Part shown: positions 6,708-15,112 of the stretch, one piece after another
Numbering within the stretch: position 1 is the stretch's first letter
How the letters are laid out: each line of letters opens with the position of its first letter
NCBI RefSeq assembly: GCF_000735435.1
Contig: NZ_JMPP01000067.1
Coordinates: 1 to 64,000, forward strand
From: Klebsiella planticola ATCC 33531
GTDB lineage: Bacteria; Pseudomonadota; Gammaproteobacteria; Enterobacterales; Enterobacteriaceae
Direction of reading: 5' to 3'
Length of the DNA: 64,000 nucleotides
Notes under the pieces: model-generated
Databases searched by the model: none
What the model saw: only the letters and a program-made list of their open reading frames with translations
What the model was told of the DNA's origin: nothing
Position numbers and translations under genes: made by a program

Positions 6708-7994
6708 TTATTTTATCCCGCGACGTGAAACGTAATCCCGCGCGGCTTCTCCGGTGTAAATCTGGCGTGGACGGTAAATATTCAGCGGCGACTCATGCAT
6801 TTCGTTCCAGTGTGCGACCCAACCCAGCGTACGCCCCACCGCGGTCATGACGACAAACATCGACGAAGGTAGCCCCATCGCTTTCAGGATCACGGCGGTA
6901 TAGAAATCGACGCTCGGCGAAAGTCCATTCTCAACAAAGTAGGAATCGTTGAGCGCCACCTCTTCCAGAGCCATTGCCACCTGAAGCAGTCGGTCCGACA
7001 TTCCCAGCTCCGCCAGCACCTTATGGCAGGTTTCGCGCAGAATGGCCGCCCGGGGATCGAGATATTTGTAGCGCGAGTTGCCAAAGCCCAGTCGGCGGAA
7101 AGCCAGAGGATCCCTTTTCACCTTACTGATAAAGGCCGGGACCTGTTCGACGCTCTCAATATCCCCCAGCATTTGCATGCTGGCCTCGTTGGCGCCGCCG
7201 TGCATCGGCCCCCACATCGACGCCAGACCGGCCGCCACGCAGGCGAAGAGATTAGCCCCGGAGGAGCCGGCCGCACGAACCGTCGTGGTCGATGCACACT
7301 GCCCGTGATCGGCATGGAGCACCATAATCTGGTTCAAGGCTTGCTCAATAACCGGATTCACCTGGTACTTTTCCGCTGGAATCGCAAACAGCATATGCAG
7401 GAAATTCCCGGCATAAGAGAGATCGTTTCTTGGGTAGACCGCAGGTTGCTCGATAGAAAACTTATAGCTCATCGCCGCGAGGGTGGGCATTTTGGAAAGC
7501 AAGCGGGTGGCGGCCAGCGCACGATGCTCGGGGTTTTCGACATCCAGCACATCGTGATAGAACGCGGCCAGTGCGCCCACCATGGCACACATCAGCGCCA
7601 TCGGATGGGAGTCGCGACGAAATCCGCTGCACATTTTCGCCATCTGTTCGTGCACCAGGGTGTGACGGGTAATTTTTTCCCGGAAGACCTGATAACTCTC
7701 CTCATCGGGCGCCTCGCCGTGCAGCATAATGTACGCCACCTCCAGGAATTCACACTGCCTGGCCAGCTGGTCTACCGGGTAGCCACGGTGCAGCAGGACG
7801 CTATTTTCAGTATCGATATAGGAAATGGCCGACTCACAGCCGGCGGTATTGCTGAAGCCAGGGTCAAAACTGCATATTCCTGAATTCGCGAGCGCGCGGA
7901 GATCAATACCGAGGTGACCCAGCGTCCCGGACACCGTATTCAGAGGGATGGCCTCTTGTCCATCCAAAGAAAGTATTAACGGTTTCGTTCCCAT
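6708..7994 (-). CDS. Citrate synthase paralogue (type II, GltA-like) with catalytic His replaced by Asn
   Basis: The 428-residue product (GltA is 427) is a type II, GltA-like citrate synthase that aligns with E. coli GltA without gaps through the active site. His227 and His230 (LHADH), His265 (GPMHGGANEA), Arg315 (DPRA) and Asp363 (SVDFYT) are kept. The position of catalytic His305 (E. coli numbering without Met) is Asn306: the motif reads GFGNSRYK where GltA has GFGHRVYK. The start at 7994 has AGGGG upstream; the frame is open to 8108 but those residues are not citrate-synthase-like. It is divergent from a DUF1304 gene. Normal citrate synthesis is therefore doubtful; a different acyl-CoA condensation, lyase activity or regulatory role is possible. 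Confidence 0.85.
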   Translation of the reverse strand: MGTKPLILSLDGQEAIPLNTVSGTLGHLGIDLRALANSGICSFDPGFSNTAGCESAISYIDTENSVLLHRGYPVDQLARQCEFLEVAYIMLHGEAPDEESYQVFREKITRHTLVHEQMAKMCSGFRRDSHPMALMCAMVGALAAFYHDVLDVENPEHRALAATRLLSKMPTLAAMSYKFSIEQPAVYPRNDLSYAGNFLHMLFAIPAEKYQVNPVIEQALNQIMVLHADHGQCASTTTVRAAGSSGANLFACVAAGLASMWGPMHGGANEASMQMLGDIESVEQVPAFISKVKRDPLAFRRLGFGNSRYKYLDPRAAILRETCHKVLAELGMSDRLLQVAMALEEVALNDSYFVENGLSPSVDFYTAVILKAMGLPSSMFVVMTAVGRTLGWVAHWNEMHESPLNIYRPRQIYTGEAARDYVSRRGIK

Positions 7995-8165
7995 CCTGTA
8001 AATTCCCCTCAACAGCCAACGCATGATCACCCTGAAGACATTCTTCAGGCCGAATTTCCAACATAGCCAGGGTGATGCGGCTATTCTTTGATATAAACGG
8101 TTAAACACGCGATAAAAGCGGGTTTTACCCGGGCTTCCTGTGCTCTAACCTGAATAAGGACTACC

Positions 8166-8516
8166 GTGTTAGCCAATACGCTTATTTTTGTCGTCGCCGC
8201 CATCCATATCTACATTCTGATCCTGGAGATGTTTTTGTGGGAGAGCCCGACCGGGCGCAAAGCATTCGGCCTTAGCGCCAGTTTTGCCCGCGAGACCCGG
8301 GTGATGGCAGCCAATCAGGGCCTGTATAACGGTTTTTTGGCCGCGGGTTTGCTGTGGGGACTCTGGAGTCCAGAGAGCGGATTTGAGTTTAAAGCGTTCT
8401 TTCTGATCTGCGTGGTGATCGCCGGGCTGTTCGGCGCCGTAACCGCCAGCCGAAAAATACTGTATGTGCAGGCACTTCCGGCAACGGTGGCGCTGATAGC
8501 GCTGTACGTCAGCTAA
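8166..8516 (+). CDS. DUF1304-family integral membrane protein
   Basis: The 116-residue protein has four hydrophobic helices and the family signature near its N-terminus: a histidine-bearing first helix (AAIHIYILILEMFLW), then NQGLYNGFLAAGLLWG and a final ALPATVALIAL helix. It starts with GTG at 8166 behind TAAGGA. It is divergent from the citrate synthase paralogue (171 bases between starts). DUF1304 proteins are small inner-membrane proteins of unknown function. Confidence 0.8.
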   Translation: MLANTLIFVVAAIHIYILILEMFLWESPTGRKAFGLSASFARETRVMAANQGLYNGFLAAGLLWGLWSPESGFEFKAFFLICVVIAGLFGAVTASRKILYVQALPATVALIALYVS

Positions 8517-8534
8517 TGCAGGCATCGGAGAAGA

Positions 8535-8556
8535 CCGCCGTCGACTTTGACGGCGG
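8535..8556. terminator. Hairpin between convergent genes (possible terminator)
   Basis: CCGCCGTC and GACGGCGG form a perfect 8-bp stem with a 6-base loop between the ends of the DUF1304 gene and the leftward 51-residue gene. There is no T-tract on either side, so intrinsic termination is uncertain. Confidence 0.4.
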
Positions 8557-8564
8557 GACGTGAG

Positions 8565-8720
8565 TCACTCTCCGGGCGGTAAGTGCCGGGATGCCTCCCA
8601 GGCCATTGGCGAAAGCACCCATATGCTGGCCACTTTATGGACCCGCGCATCGGACATCGCGGGCCCGATACTCAGCAGCGAAGCCATAAGCCACAACAGA
8701 TAGACTCCTTTTCTCTTCAT
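8565..8720 (-). CDS. Small protein, 51 aa, start overlaps stop of DUF347 gene
   Basis: The 51-residue frame MKRKGVYLLWLMASLLSIGP... begins with an ATG whose last two bases are part of the upstream gene's TGA (ATGA overlap), and an AGGAG ribosome site lies eight bases before it. The first 25 residues look like a signal peptide or membrane anchor ending near AMSDA. This overlap is typical of translationally coupled genes and argues for a real product. No family was recognised. It is probably the last gene of the DUF347 transcript. Confidence 0.55.
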   Translation of the reverse strand: MKRKGVYLLWLMASLLSIGPAMSDARVHKVASIWVLSPMAWEASRHLPPGE

Positions 8721-9517
8721 CTCGGCGACTCCTCATCGCTGCGCACGGAATCTGGCGCCGGCTTGTGTCGTTCAATAATCGACAGGCAGCCTACCAGTAC
8801 AACAATAACGGCCCCGAAGATCAGGCTGACGACGTTGGCGCCAAAGCCAAAACCGCCGTTTTCTACCGGCTGTGACAACAGATCACCGCAGGCGGCACCG
8901 AAGGGACGGGTCAGGATATATGCCGCCCAGAAGCAGAACACCGCATTGGCACGGAAAACAAAGCGTGCCGTCGCAATGATTAAAATCCAGCCGCCAAAGA
9001 AGGCCGCTGCGCTGTAATAGCCCATGTTCAGCCCTTCAGCCAGACCATCCCCTACGGCTGTCCCCAGCGCAAAAGTAAACAAAATAGCCAACCAGTAGAA
9101 CCGCTCTCTGACCCGGTTATCGATATGGTGAATGGACAGGGTCTTTTCGCGCGCGTACCACAGAACAAAAGTCACCAGCAGCGCCAGGGCGAAAAAGAGC
9201 GAGCTATAGGCTAGCGGTACATGTAAAGCATCGCTTAAATTGTCGGTCACCAGGGTCCCGAAAATGCTGATAAACACTACCGTCAGCCAATAGATCACCG
9301 GCTGATAGCGAGTTTCCCGCAGTTGAAAAACCAGAGTGACGAGCAACAGCCCGCCGACCACCCACGAAGTATTCAGCAGACCAAATCCCAAATCCATATT
9401 GAGATAATCGGCAGCGGTTTCCCCGACCGTGGTCGACATCATTTTAATTAACCAGAAGACCAGCGTGACCTCAGGCACTTTATTCAGCCACGGCGGCGAT
9501 ATTGTCGACGTATTCAT
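8717..9517 (-). CDS. DUF347-repeat integral membrane protein (COG4705 type)
   Basis: The 266-residue protein has about eight membrane helices arranged as four repeats. Each repeat carries a G-x3-4-[ED]-x2 pattern: MMSTTVGETAADYL, IFGTLVTDNLSDAL, ALGTAVGDGLAEGL and RPFGAACGDLLSQP. This is the repeat pattern of DUF347 in membrane proteins of the COG4705 group. The acidic residues inside helices suggest ion transport, but that is inference. It lies 43 bases downstream of a methyltransferase gene and within a probable operon with a two-component system that follows an RND-efflux remnant. Confidence 0.75.
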   Translation of the reverse strand: MNTSTISPPWLNKVPEVTLVFWLIKMMSTTVGETAADYLNMDLGFGLLNTSWVVGGLLLVTLVFQLRETRYQPVIYWLTVVFISIFGTLVTDNLSDALHVPLAYSSLFFALALLVTFVLWYAREKTLSIHHIDNRVRERFYWLAILFTFALGTAVGDGLAEGLNMGYYSAAAFFGGWILIIATARFVFRANAVFCFWAAYILTRPFGAACGDLLSQPVENGGFGFGANVVSLIFGAVIVVLVGCLSIIERHKPAPDSVRSDEESPR

Positions 9518-9560
9518 ATATCCCCTCTTATTACCTATCTTCTACTGGCACAGACCAGCG

Positions 9561-10130
9561 TTAACGTAGCGTGCAGACATACACCAATGCGGGCGGCAGA
9601 TTGCGCATCACCACAATGCGCTGCCAGCGGAAATAGCGGGAAAGCAACGTTTCAGACAATGGGCTGTACTGAAACTGGATAAACAGTCCGTGCGCCGACA
9701 TCTGTTGGCGGATCTGATTCAGAATGCGCATGCTGATACGCAGCGGAAGCGAGAGCAGCGGCAGGCAGGAAAAGACGATATCGTAGGGATTGATCAGCCT
9801 TTCCGCCGATGCGGCCACCACGTTAAGACGGCGATCGTCAATGGCCTGTAGCTGGCCGACGAATCCCGGATTAATTTCATAGGCATCGAGCATCGCATCG
9901 CGGCGCATCCGCGACAGGATCCCTTTTGTTAACACACCGTTAGCCGCGCCCAGCTCGGCAATCGACAGGCTGACGCCCCAGTCAACCTGGTTCATCATCG
10001 CGCGACAGAGCGCGGCCGATGAAGGCAGCAGCGCCCCGGTCGTCCTCGGGTCGGCAATAAACTGGCGCAGGTAAGAAGAACCGCGCGTCAACGCGGCTCC
10101 GGCAGAATGAGAAAATGGATTGTTATGCAT
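9561..10130 (-). CDS. SAM-dependent methyltransferase, phospholipid/rRNA-dimethylase-like fold
   Basis: The 189-residue protein looks like the small PmtA-type methyltransferases: an N-terminal FIADPRTTGALLPSSAALCRAM segment, motif I IAELGAANGVLTKGIL, the acidic strand end DAYEINPGF, and YDIVFSCLPLLSLP at motif IV. This group methylates phospholipid headgroups or resembles KsgA. The ATG at 10130 follows AGGTG by seven bases and is preferred to the GTG nine bases upstream. It is 69 bases downstream of the sensor kinase and probably in its operon; substrate unknown. Confidence 0.7.
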   Translation of the reverse strand: MHNNPFSHSAGAALTRGSSYLRQFIADPRTTGALLPSSAALCRAMMNQVDWGVSLSIAELGAANGVLTKGILSRMRRDAMLDAYEINPGFVGQLQAIDDRRLNVVAASAERLINPYDIVFSCLPLLSLPLRISMRILNQIRQQMSAHGLFIQFQYSPLSETLLSRYFRWQRIVVMRNLPPALVYVCTLR

Positions 10131-10199
10131 GATTATCACCTGACGGTAGCGGATAATGGATTATCCGCTACCGTGGATGACTCTGGCTCAACGCCCGGA

Positions 10200-11627
10200 T
10201 TACAATTTTGTTCGCTTGAGGGGGCTTTCGTTGCGCTCAGGCAGGAGCAATGAAAAACAGCTGCCCCTGTGCGGTGTGCTCGTCACGACTATCCTGCCGC
10301 CGTGCAGCTCCGCAATGGTTTTGACCAGCGCCAACCCCAGACCGGTGTTCTCAGCGTTGCTACGGGCGTCATCCAGTCGGTAAAAACGGTCGAAAATATG
10401 CGGCAAATGTTCGGGGCTGATGCCTTCGCCATTATCTTCGACGCTGAGCACAATCTGACCATTTTCCCGCCCGGCGCGCAGCACAATTTTACCGCCGGAG
10501 GGCGTGTGGCGTAGCGCATTGGACAACAGGTTCGACAGCGCACGCTGCAGATGAATCGGGTCAGCGTAAAAATCCACTTCTCCTTCGCTGATCAGGGTGA
10601 TGTTCTTCTCCTCCGCCAGCACATCATAGAGGTTTATCTGACGCGCAAACTCCGTCGCACTGGTGAGGTGTTCAAGATGCAGCGGCTCACGGCTGTTATC
10701 GGCCCGGGCGAGGAACAGCATCGATGAAATCATTCGCGACAGGCGCTCGCCCTCTTCCACAATGGCCGCCAGCGTGTCCCGGTACTCTTCCGCGCTGCGA
10801 GCTTTGCTTTGCGTTACGCTGGCGGCGGAAATCAGATTGTTGATGGGACCACGCAGCTCATGGGCTATATCCGATGAAAAACGGGTCAACTGCGTAAAAG
10901 AGGCTTCAAGACGGGTCATCATGCCGTCGAAGGATGCCGACAGCACATTCAGTTCCGACGGCCAGCGCTGGGTCGACAGGCGAGTGTGTAACTCCCCGGC
11001 GTGGATATGCTCAATCTCCCGGCTCATGGTGCGCAGCGGCAGTAACCCCCTTCGCGCCAGCCAGTAGCCAAGAGCAGAAAAGAGAACCACCGCCAGCGCC
11101 GCGACAATCTGCATTCGTTGCCAGTAGTCTTCAATGATCTCATTGTTTTTTGATACATTCAGCGCCGCCTGGACTCGCCACGGTTGATTATCTTTGAGGA
11201 TAAATTCCGTTGAGACGATCAGATATTTTTCACTGACGTCGTGGCGGGAATATTTCCACTCGCTGTAGTGGAACTCACTGGACGGGGCCGGAAAATCCTG
11301 CTGCGGTACGTGCATATTTTTCGACTGCGCCCAGACCTTACCGTCCGGGCTGATAATACGTAGCGACAGCCGTTCCTGACGAGCGATGAACTCGAATAGC
11401 TCCTGCTGCCAGAGATCCTTCGGCCCCTGGCGCTCGCTGATGGTGGTTGCTATCTCCTGTTGAAAACGCAGCGTACTGCGTAGCTCGTCGATATCCTTCT
11501 GCCCGAGCTGGTTACGCATCGTCGAGTACAGCAGGCCGGTCACGCTGTACAATACCAGCCCCATGGCAAGGGAGAAGTAGAGCGTCAGTCGCAGCGTTAT
11601 CGGAAAATTACGCGGAATCAGCATCAT
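10200..11627 (-). CDS. Two-component sensor histidine kinase (CusS/heavy-metal sensor type)
   Basis: The roughly 475-residue kinase has two membrane helices (about 15-35 and 174-192) enclosing a 140-residue periplasmic sensor, a HAMP region, the phosphoacceptor motif [15 protein letters not shown] (His256), the N box [13 protein letters not shown], and G boxes VEDNGEGIS and [17 protein letters not shown]. The layout is that of heavy-metal sensors such as CusS and PcoS. Two adjacent ATGs at 11627 and 11624 follow AGAGGA; either may be used, and the first already lies inside the regulator gene. It probably reads a metal or envelope signal; the periplasmic part is not distinctive enough to name one. 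Confidence 0.85.
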   Translation of the reverse strand: MMLIPRNFPITLRLTLYFSLAMGLVLYSVTGLLYSTMRNQLGQKDIDELRSTLRFQQEIATTISERQGPKDLWQQELFEFIARQERLSLRIISPDGKVWAQSKNMHVPQQDFPAPSSEFHYSEWKYSRHDVSEKYLIVSTEFILKDNQPWRVQAALNVSKNNEIIEDYWQRMQIVAALAVVLFSALGYWLARRGLLPLRTMSREIEHIHAGELHTRLSTQRWPSELNVLSASFDGMMTRLEASFTQLTRFSSDIAHELRGPINNLISAASVTQSKARSAEEYRDTLAAIVEEGERLSRMISSMLFLARADNSREPLHLEHLTSATEFARQINLYDVLAEEKNITLISEGEVDFYADPIHLQRALSNLLSNALRHTPSGGKIVLRAGRENGQIVLSVEDNGEGISPEHLPHIFDRFYRLDDARSNAENTGLGLALVKTIAELHGGRIVVTSTPHRGSCFSLLLPERNESPLKRTKL

Positions 11628-12309
11628 TCCTCTCTTCCAGTACGTATCCCGCGCCACGGATGGTATGCAGCAGCTTCACCTCATACCCGTCGTCGATTTT
11701 GCTACGCAGGCGGCGGACTGCAACATCAATCACGTTGGTCTCCGGGTCAAAATTCATATCCCACACCTGTTCGGCCAGCACGGTACGCGACAGCACTTCG
11801 CCACGGCGGCGCATCAGCAAACTCAGCAGCAGAAACTCCTTTTGCGTCAACTCAATACGTTTACCATTACGCGACGCCCGGTGCTTGAGAAAATCGAGTT
11901 GCAGATCGCTTATCTGCAGCACAGCCTCCTCGCTGCTGGCGGCATGAGGTGCGCCACGGCGCATAATTACCCGTACTCTCGCCAGCAGTTCGCTGAAAGA
12001 GAAAGGCTTAATCAGGTAATCTTCCGCCCCCAGCTCCAGGCCACATACCCGGTCTTCAACGTCATCACGGGCGGTGAGAAACATCACCGGCGTCAGCTTT
12101 CCTGCCTGTCGGGCCAGCTCCAGGATTTTCCAGCCATTCATCCCCGGCAGCATCACGTCGAGAATCGCCAGATCGTAGTCGTTAGTCAGCAAAAAGTGTA
12201 AACCGTCCACGCCATCGTGCGCGACATCGACCACAAAGTCGTTCTCCCGCAGCCCCCTGGCGATATAGTCCGCCGCCATCGTTTGATCTTCAACCAGCAG
12301 TAGTCTCAT
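11608..12309 (-). CDS. OmpR-family response regulator (CusR/CopR-like)
   Basis: The 233-residue protein has a receiver domain with acidic pocket (Glu7/Asp8), phosphoacceptor Asp51 in [10 protein letters not shown], Thr79 and Lys101 (LIKPFSF), then a winged-helix DNA-binding domain with [25 protein letters not shown] and [13 protein letters not shown]. It is close in pattern to heavy-metal regulators CusR, CopR and PcoR. Its ATG overlaps the TGA of the upstream fusion gene (ATGA), and its end overlaps the kinase gene, so the three are one transcription unit. Confidence 0.88.
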   Translation of the reverse strand: MRLLLVEDQTMAADYIARGLRENDFVVDVAHDGVDGLHFLLTNDYDLAILDVMLPGMNGWKILELARQAGKLTPVMFLTARDDVEDRVCGLELGAEDYLIKPFSFSELLARVRVIMRRGAPHAASSEEAVLQISDLQLDFLKHRASRNGKRIELTQKEFLLLSLLMRRRGEVLSRTVLAEQVWDMNFDPETNVIDVAVRRLRSKIDDGYEVKLLHTIRGAGYVLEERNDADSA

Positions 12310-13097
12310 TGTGCCTCCGTCTGCGGCGCCAGGGCCGCACTTTTCCGCCCAGTTTTCTCAAAGAGAAGATACAGCACCGGGGTAATAAACAGGGTAATAA
12401 ATTGCGAAAACACCAGCCCGCCCACCACGGCATTGAGATCGTTTTCCGCAAGCGTTAACGAGATCCCCACCGGGTCAAATTGATGAACGGTAACCAGCAG
12501 TAGACTGCTGCCCGGCTGCACCAGACTACCGGGATGTACATTGAGCGCGCCTGTTTTGCCGCTCACCGGAGCATAAATCCGCGTATAGCCCAGCTGCGCT
12601 TCGGCACTAAGAATATCTTCCTGCGCCGCCTGCGCCTGGGCCACATATTGTTGGCGGATACTGAGCAAAGTGTCCCAGTCGGAGGCTGAAATGTCGTTCT
12701 GCGCCTTCAACGCACGGCCACGCGCCAGATCCCGCTGCGATTGCGCCTGCGCCCGGGACGCCTGGTCCCGATGCAGAGTTGCCTGTTGCGTGGAATCCTC
12801 GAGAGTAAACAGCAGCTGTCCCTGCCGGACAAATGCCCCTTCCTGAAACGCCACGCGCTTAACCGTTCCGGTAATTTGCGATTGGATATCAACCTGATTA
12901 AGCGAGATCACATCCCCTTGCGTCGTCAGACTCAGCGGCAGCGAGGTGAGCTGCGCCGAAGACAAACTCACTAACGGCGGCGGCGCGTTTTTCGGGGAGG
13001 CTGATACGGCATTCTGGCGGAAAAAAAACAGATACAGCGCAAGGGGGCCTGCCAGCAGAAGGATGACCGGAAAGGGTCTGATGCATAATACGTTCAT
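12306..13097 (-). pseudogene. RND efflux remnant: periplasmic adaptor fused in frame to the last residues of an RND pump
   Basis: Residues 1 to about 222 are a membrane-fusion (HlyD/MdtA-type) adaptor: an N-terminal membrane anchor, the lipoyl half-motif IQSQITGTVKRVAFQEG, a helical hairpin rich in Gln and Ala (105-165), the second lipoyl half YTRIYAPVSGKTGAL, and DPVGISLTLAENDLN. From residue 223 it becomes VVGGLVFSQFITLFITPVLY followed by LLFEKTGRK, the last transmembrane helix and tail of an RND pump (MdtB/MdtC/CusA class). The adaptor beta-barrel end and nearly the whole pump are missing, so an in-frame deletion of several kilobases is the simplest history. Efflux cannot work. The ATGA junction with the regulator gene is kept. 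Confidence 0.8.
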
Positions 13098-13389
13098 GGC
13101 TCTATGCCGTCAGAAAAACAGTCATACCAGTCTACTCACCGCCGCCCGACAAAAAGGCGCCAGCCGAATGACAATTTTGTCATCTGCGTGGCGAAACGCA
13201 GCCCCTGATGGTGAGCAAAAATGGATAACGTGAGCGGTTTTTATACCTATTTGATGAATGCAATAGACGCATTAAAAAGTTAATATTAATCCCCGCATCA
13301 GAACGGATTCAGGCCGGATATAATATTTAATCGCCGCAGAGCGAACCTGCAATAACCATCGCATTACCGTTTCAGGCAAGGTTTAAAAA

Positions 13390-13521
13390 ATGAAAAAAAT
13401 CATAGTAATAATTCTGGTTGCCGCGTTTGGCGTCATGTCGGTTTCTGCAATCGCCTGTCCGAAAGGTACCCATCCGCATGGCGGAACAGGTTCACATCAT
13501 GCTGGCGGTACCTGTTATTAA
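13390..13521 (+). CDS. Small secreted His/Gly-rich peptide, 43 aa
   Basis: A 43-codon frame begins MKKIIVIILVAAFGVMSVSA, a typical signal peptide, and leaves a mature part of about 22 residues with two cysteines and four histidines (CPKGTHPHGG, then SHHAGGTCY). An AAGG sequence precedes the ATG and a strong terminator follows the stop codon by 5 bases, so this is a complete single-gene unit. The two cysteines could form a disulfide and the histidines could bind metal, which would fit the neighbouring metal-type two-component system; this is inference. No family was recognised with certainty. Confidence 0.7.
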   Translation: MKKIIVIILVAAFGVMSVSAIACPKGTHPHGGTGSHHAGGTCY

Positions 13522-13526
13522 TCATC

Positions 13527-13551
13527 ATGGCGACCGCGGTCGCCATTTTTA
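13527..13551 (+). terminator. Intrinsic terminator of the 43-aa peptide gene
   Basis: ATGGCGACC and GGTCGCCAT form a perfect 9-bp stem with a GC dinucleotide between the arms, immediately followed by TTTTT. It begins 5 bases after the stop codon of the small secreted peptide. Confidence 0.85.
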
Positions 13552-13909
13552 ATAACGACCATTCTGCGTTCGCTTACTGAAATCGACTCATAAATTAATA
13601 AAATTATACCTCTCCCCCAATGCCTCCCCATATATTTTTCTATGGCCTGACCCTGACTCTTTATCATGCAATTTTTATTCTGGAGGGGTCTCATATACCG
13701 GTAACTTTCATTGGCCCCAAATTGCACTCAAATTTACGTACGGGAGAATTTTCTATATACAGACAAAATATGTTGATTCAGTTTCCTCAAAACGTAAAAT
13801 CCGTTATTTTATTTAAATATTTAGCAAAAAATCGAACCAACACCGCCTGATGTTGAACCAACATACGCGATGTTTCAAAAGCAAAATCTCACCGTTAAGC
13901 TGTCGAGGC
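13552..13909. other. AT-rich intergenic region
   Basis: About 360 AT-rich bases. Open frames on both strands here have no ribosome site and no recognisable sequence. Three copies of a CCAACA/TGTTG motif lie at about 13838-13863 and could form a small hairpin. Confidence 0.35.
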
Positions 13910-14203
13910 TTACAGATTCTGCTGATGCCATTCTTTGATCATCGCCTTCGAGATCTCTTTCTTGTAGCAGATGGGTGAAGCCCCACCGGCTTTGCTCCAG
14001 GCGCTGCGGCGGCCGCATGAGCTTCCGTTGCGTGCCGTATTAAATGGACAGGCGCAGGTGCCGGGATAGGATGCGATAGAGTCGTCGATAATTCTTTGCT
14101 TAACCTGGTCATCAGTTAGCTGGTTAGATTTGGCGATGGCCATCTCTGATACAAAAACGAAGACGGCAGCGAGTACGACAGTCGTGACTGATTTTATATT
14201 CAT
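13910..14203 (-). CDS. Secreted Cys-rich hypothetical protein, 97 aa
   Basis: The 97-residue product has a signal peptide (MNIKSVTTVVLAAVFVFVSEMAIA, cleavage about 24/25) and a conserved-looking core SYPGTCACPFNT-x4-SSCGRRSAWSKAGGASPICY. I recall this core from small exported hypothetical proteins in many proteobacteria. The four cysteines of the mature part could form two disulfides. A short polar helix ends the protein. Function unknown; solitary gene. Confidence 0.65.
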   Translation of the reverse strand: MNIKSVTTVVLAAVFVFVSEMAIAKSNQLTDDQVKQRIIDDSIASYPGTCACPFNTARNGSSCGRRSAWSKAGGASPICYKKEISKAMIKEWHQQNL

Positions 14204-14529
14204 TTAGCTCTCTCGAGCGTTAGAGGAACCTCCAGGATATTCACTGAAATGTTAGTCAATATTGATCTTTCGCAATTGCCTGTAATGTTCCATTAAAAAT
14301 GGTAGGTCAACTACGAGCTTTACCTCAACACTCACAACAGGCGTTATTGACCTGCCCGCGCATTAAAAGCCTGTGCCAGGCCTAATGCCTCACCTCGGGC
14401 TATCGTCGTCTCTTTGCCAGTTTCACTCAGGACTAAAAACGATAACACGCCACTCCTGACATACATAGCCAGAACACGCCGTTTCTGCCTGTAAATAAGA
14501 TATGGGCATTTTATCAGTGGGGGATGATT
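14204..14529. other. Intergenic region
   Basis: About 325 bases with no supported gene. The right-hand end of this gap follows the small membrane protein gene at 14530; no terminator or repeat stands out. Confidence 0.35.
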
Positions 14530-14715
14530 CTACATGTAACGTTCAAACTGCCACGCTGCGATGGCCACCAGCATGCACAAAACGATGAGAACAACGCCCA
14601 GCACCCTGCGTCTCGTATAGAGTGCCACTCCTGCAGAGAGTCCAGTTAATGTCAGCGTGACTGGCCAGCCAGCAATTGCCGTCAGGTAGGCCACAATCAG
14701 GTAGTCCTTTATCAA
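14530..14715 (-). CDS. Small membrane protein, 61 aa (TTG start)
   Basis: The frame starts at TTG 14715 with GAGG eight bases before it, and encodes 61 residues with two hydrophobic helices (about 5-30 and 38-54) separated by the basic turn YTRRR. The C-terminus is WQFERYM. The topology is that of a tiny two-span inner-membrane protein. The TTG start and the lack of a known family keep confidence moderate. Confidence 0.5.
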   Translation of the reverse strand: MIKDYLIVAYLTAIAGWPVTLTLTGLSAGVALYTRRRVLGVVLIVLCMLVAIAAWQFERYM

Positions 14716-14968
14716 TTCACTTTCCTCTAACCAGATTGTCGGGTCGAGCGGGTGGCCGCCTGTTGGTTAATTCAGTCCGGCGTTCCGCTTTCTGTTGTGC
14801 GGGAAATGGGAGTGCATAAAGATGGTACGCAGATATGCCCACTTTGCAGCTAACCATTTAACTGAGTATGCGCGACAAATTGGCTCGATTTTTGGCAATA
14901 ACGACACAAATACGACACATGGAGAAAATCAGGCTGGATTAAAATTAGTGTAACTAACTGATTTTGAA

Positions 14969-15045
14969 TGGTACGCCCTACAGGGTTCGAACCTGTGACC
15001 TACGGCTTAGAAGGCCGTTGCTCTATCCAGCTGAGCTAAGGGCGC
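14969..15045 (-). tRNA. argU: tRNA-Arg(TCT)
   Basis: The reverse strand folds as a 77-base tRNA including an encoded CCA. The acceptor is GCGCCCT with AGGGCGT (a G-U pair at 1-72), the D arm contains AGCTCAGCTGGATAGAG, the anticodon loop CTTCTAA (anticodon TCT) sits on ACGGC/GCCGT, and the T arm is CAGGTTCGAACCCTG. It reads rare AGA codons. It matches E. coli argU, which is a known prophage integration site, and the accessory DNA of this window lies on its 3' side. Confidence 0.95.
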
Positions 15046-15084
15046 ACTGAAATGCGGATGCTTCATGGGGTGAAACCGCCTGGA

Positions 15085-15112
15085 ATTATACGGTCAACGC
15101 TCAGTGAGTCAA
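15085..15112 (-). promoter_or_regulatory. Sigma-70 promoter of tRNA-Arg
   Basis: On the reverse strand TTGACT and TATAAT are separated by 16 bases, ending about 40 bases before the tRNA 5' end. This is a near-consensus promoter as expected for a tRNA gene. Confidence 0.75.

Noticed and set aside
7023-7883. 286-codon forward frame
   Set aside because: Shadow of the citrate synthase paralogue gene in GC-rich DNA.
13257-13273. Palindrome AATGC-N7-GCATT as operator of the two-component operon
   Set aside because: Only one weak copy is seen and response regulators of this type usually bind direct or inverted repeats near -35; not enough support.
13620-13850. 76-codon forward frame in AT-rich region
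   Set aside because: Preceded by a C-run, not a ribosome site; sequence not protein-like.
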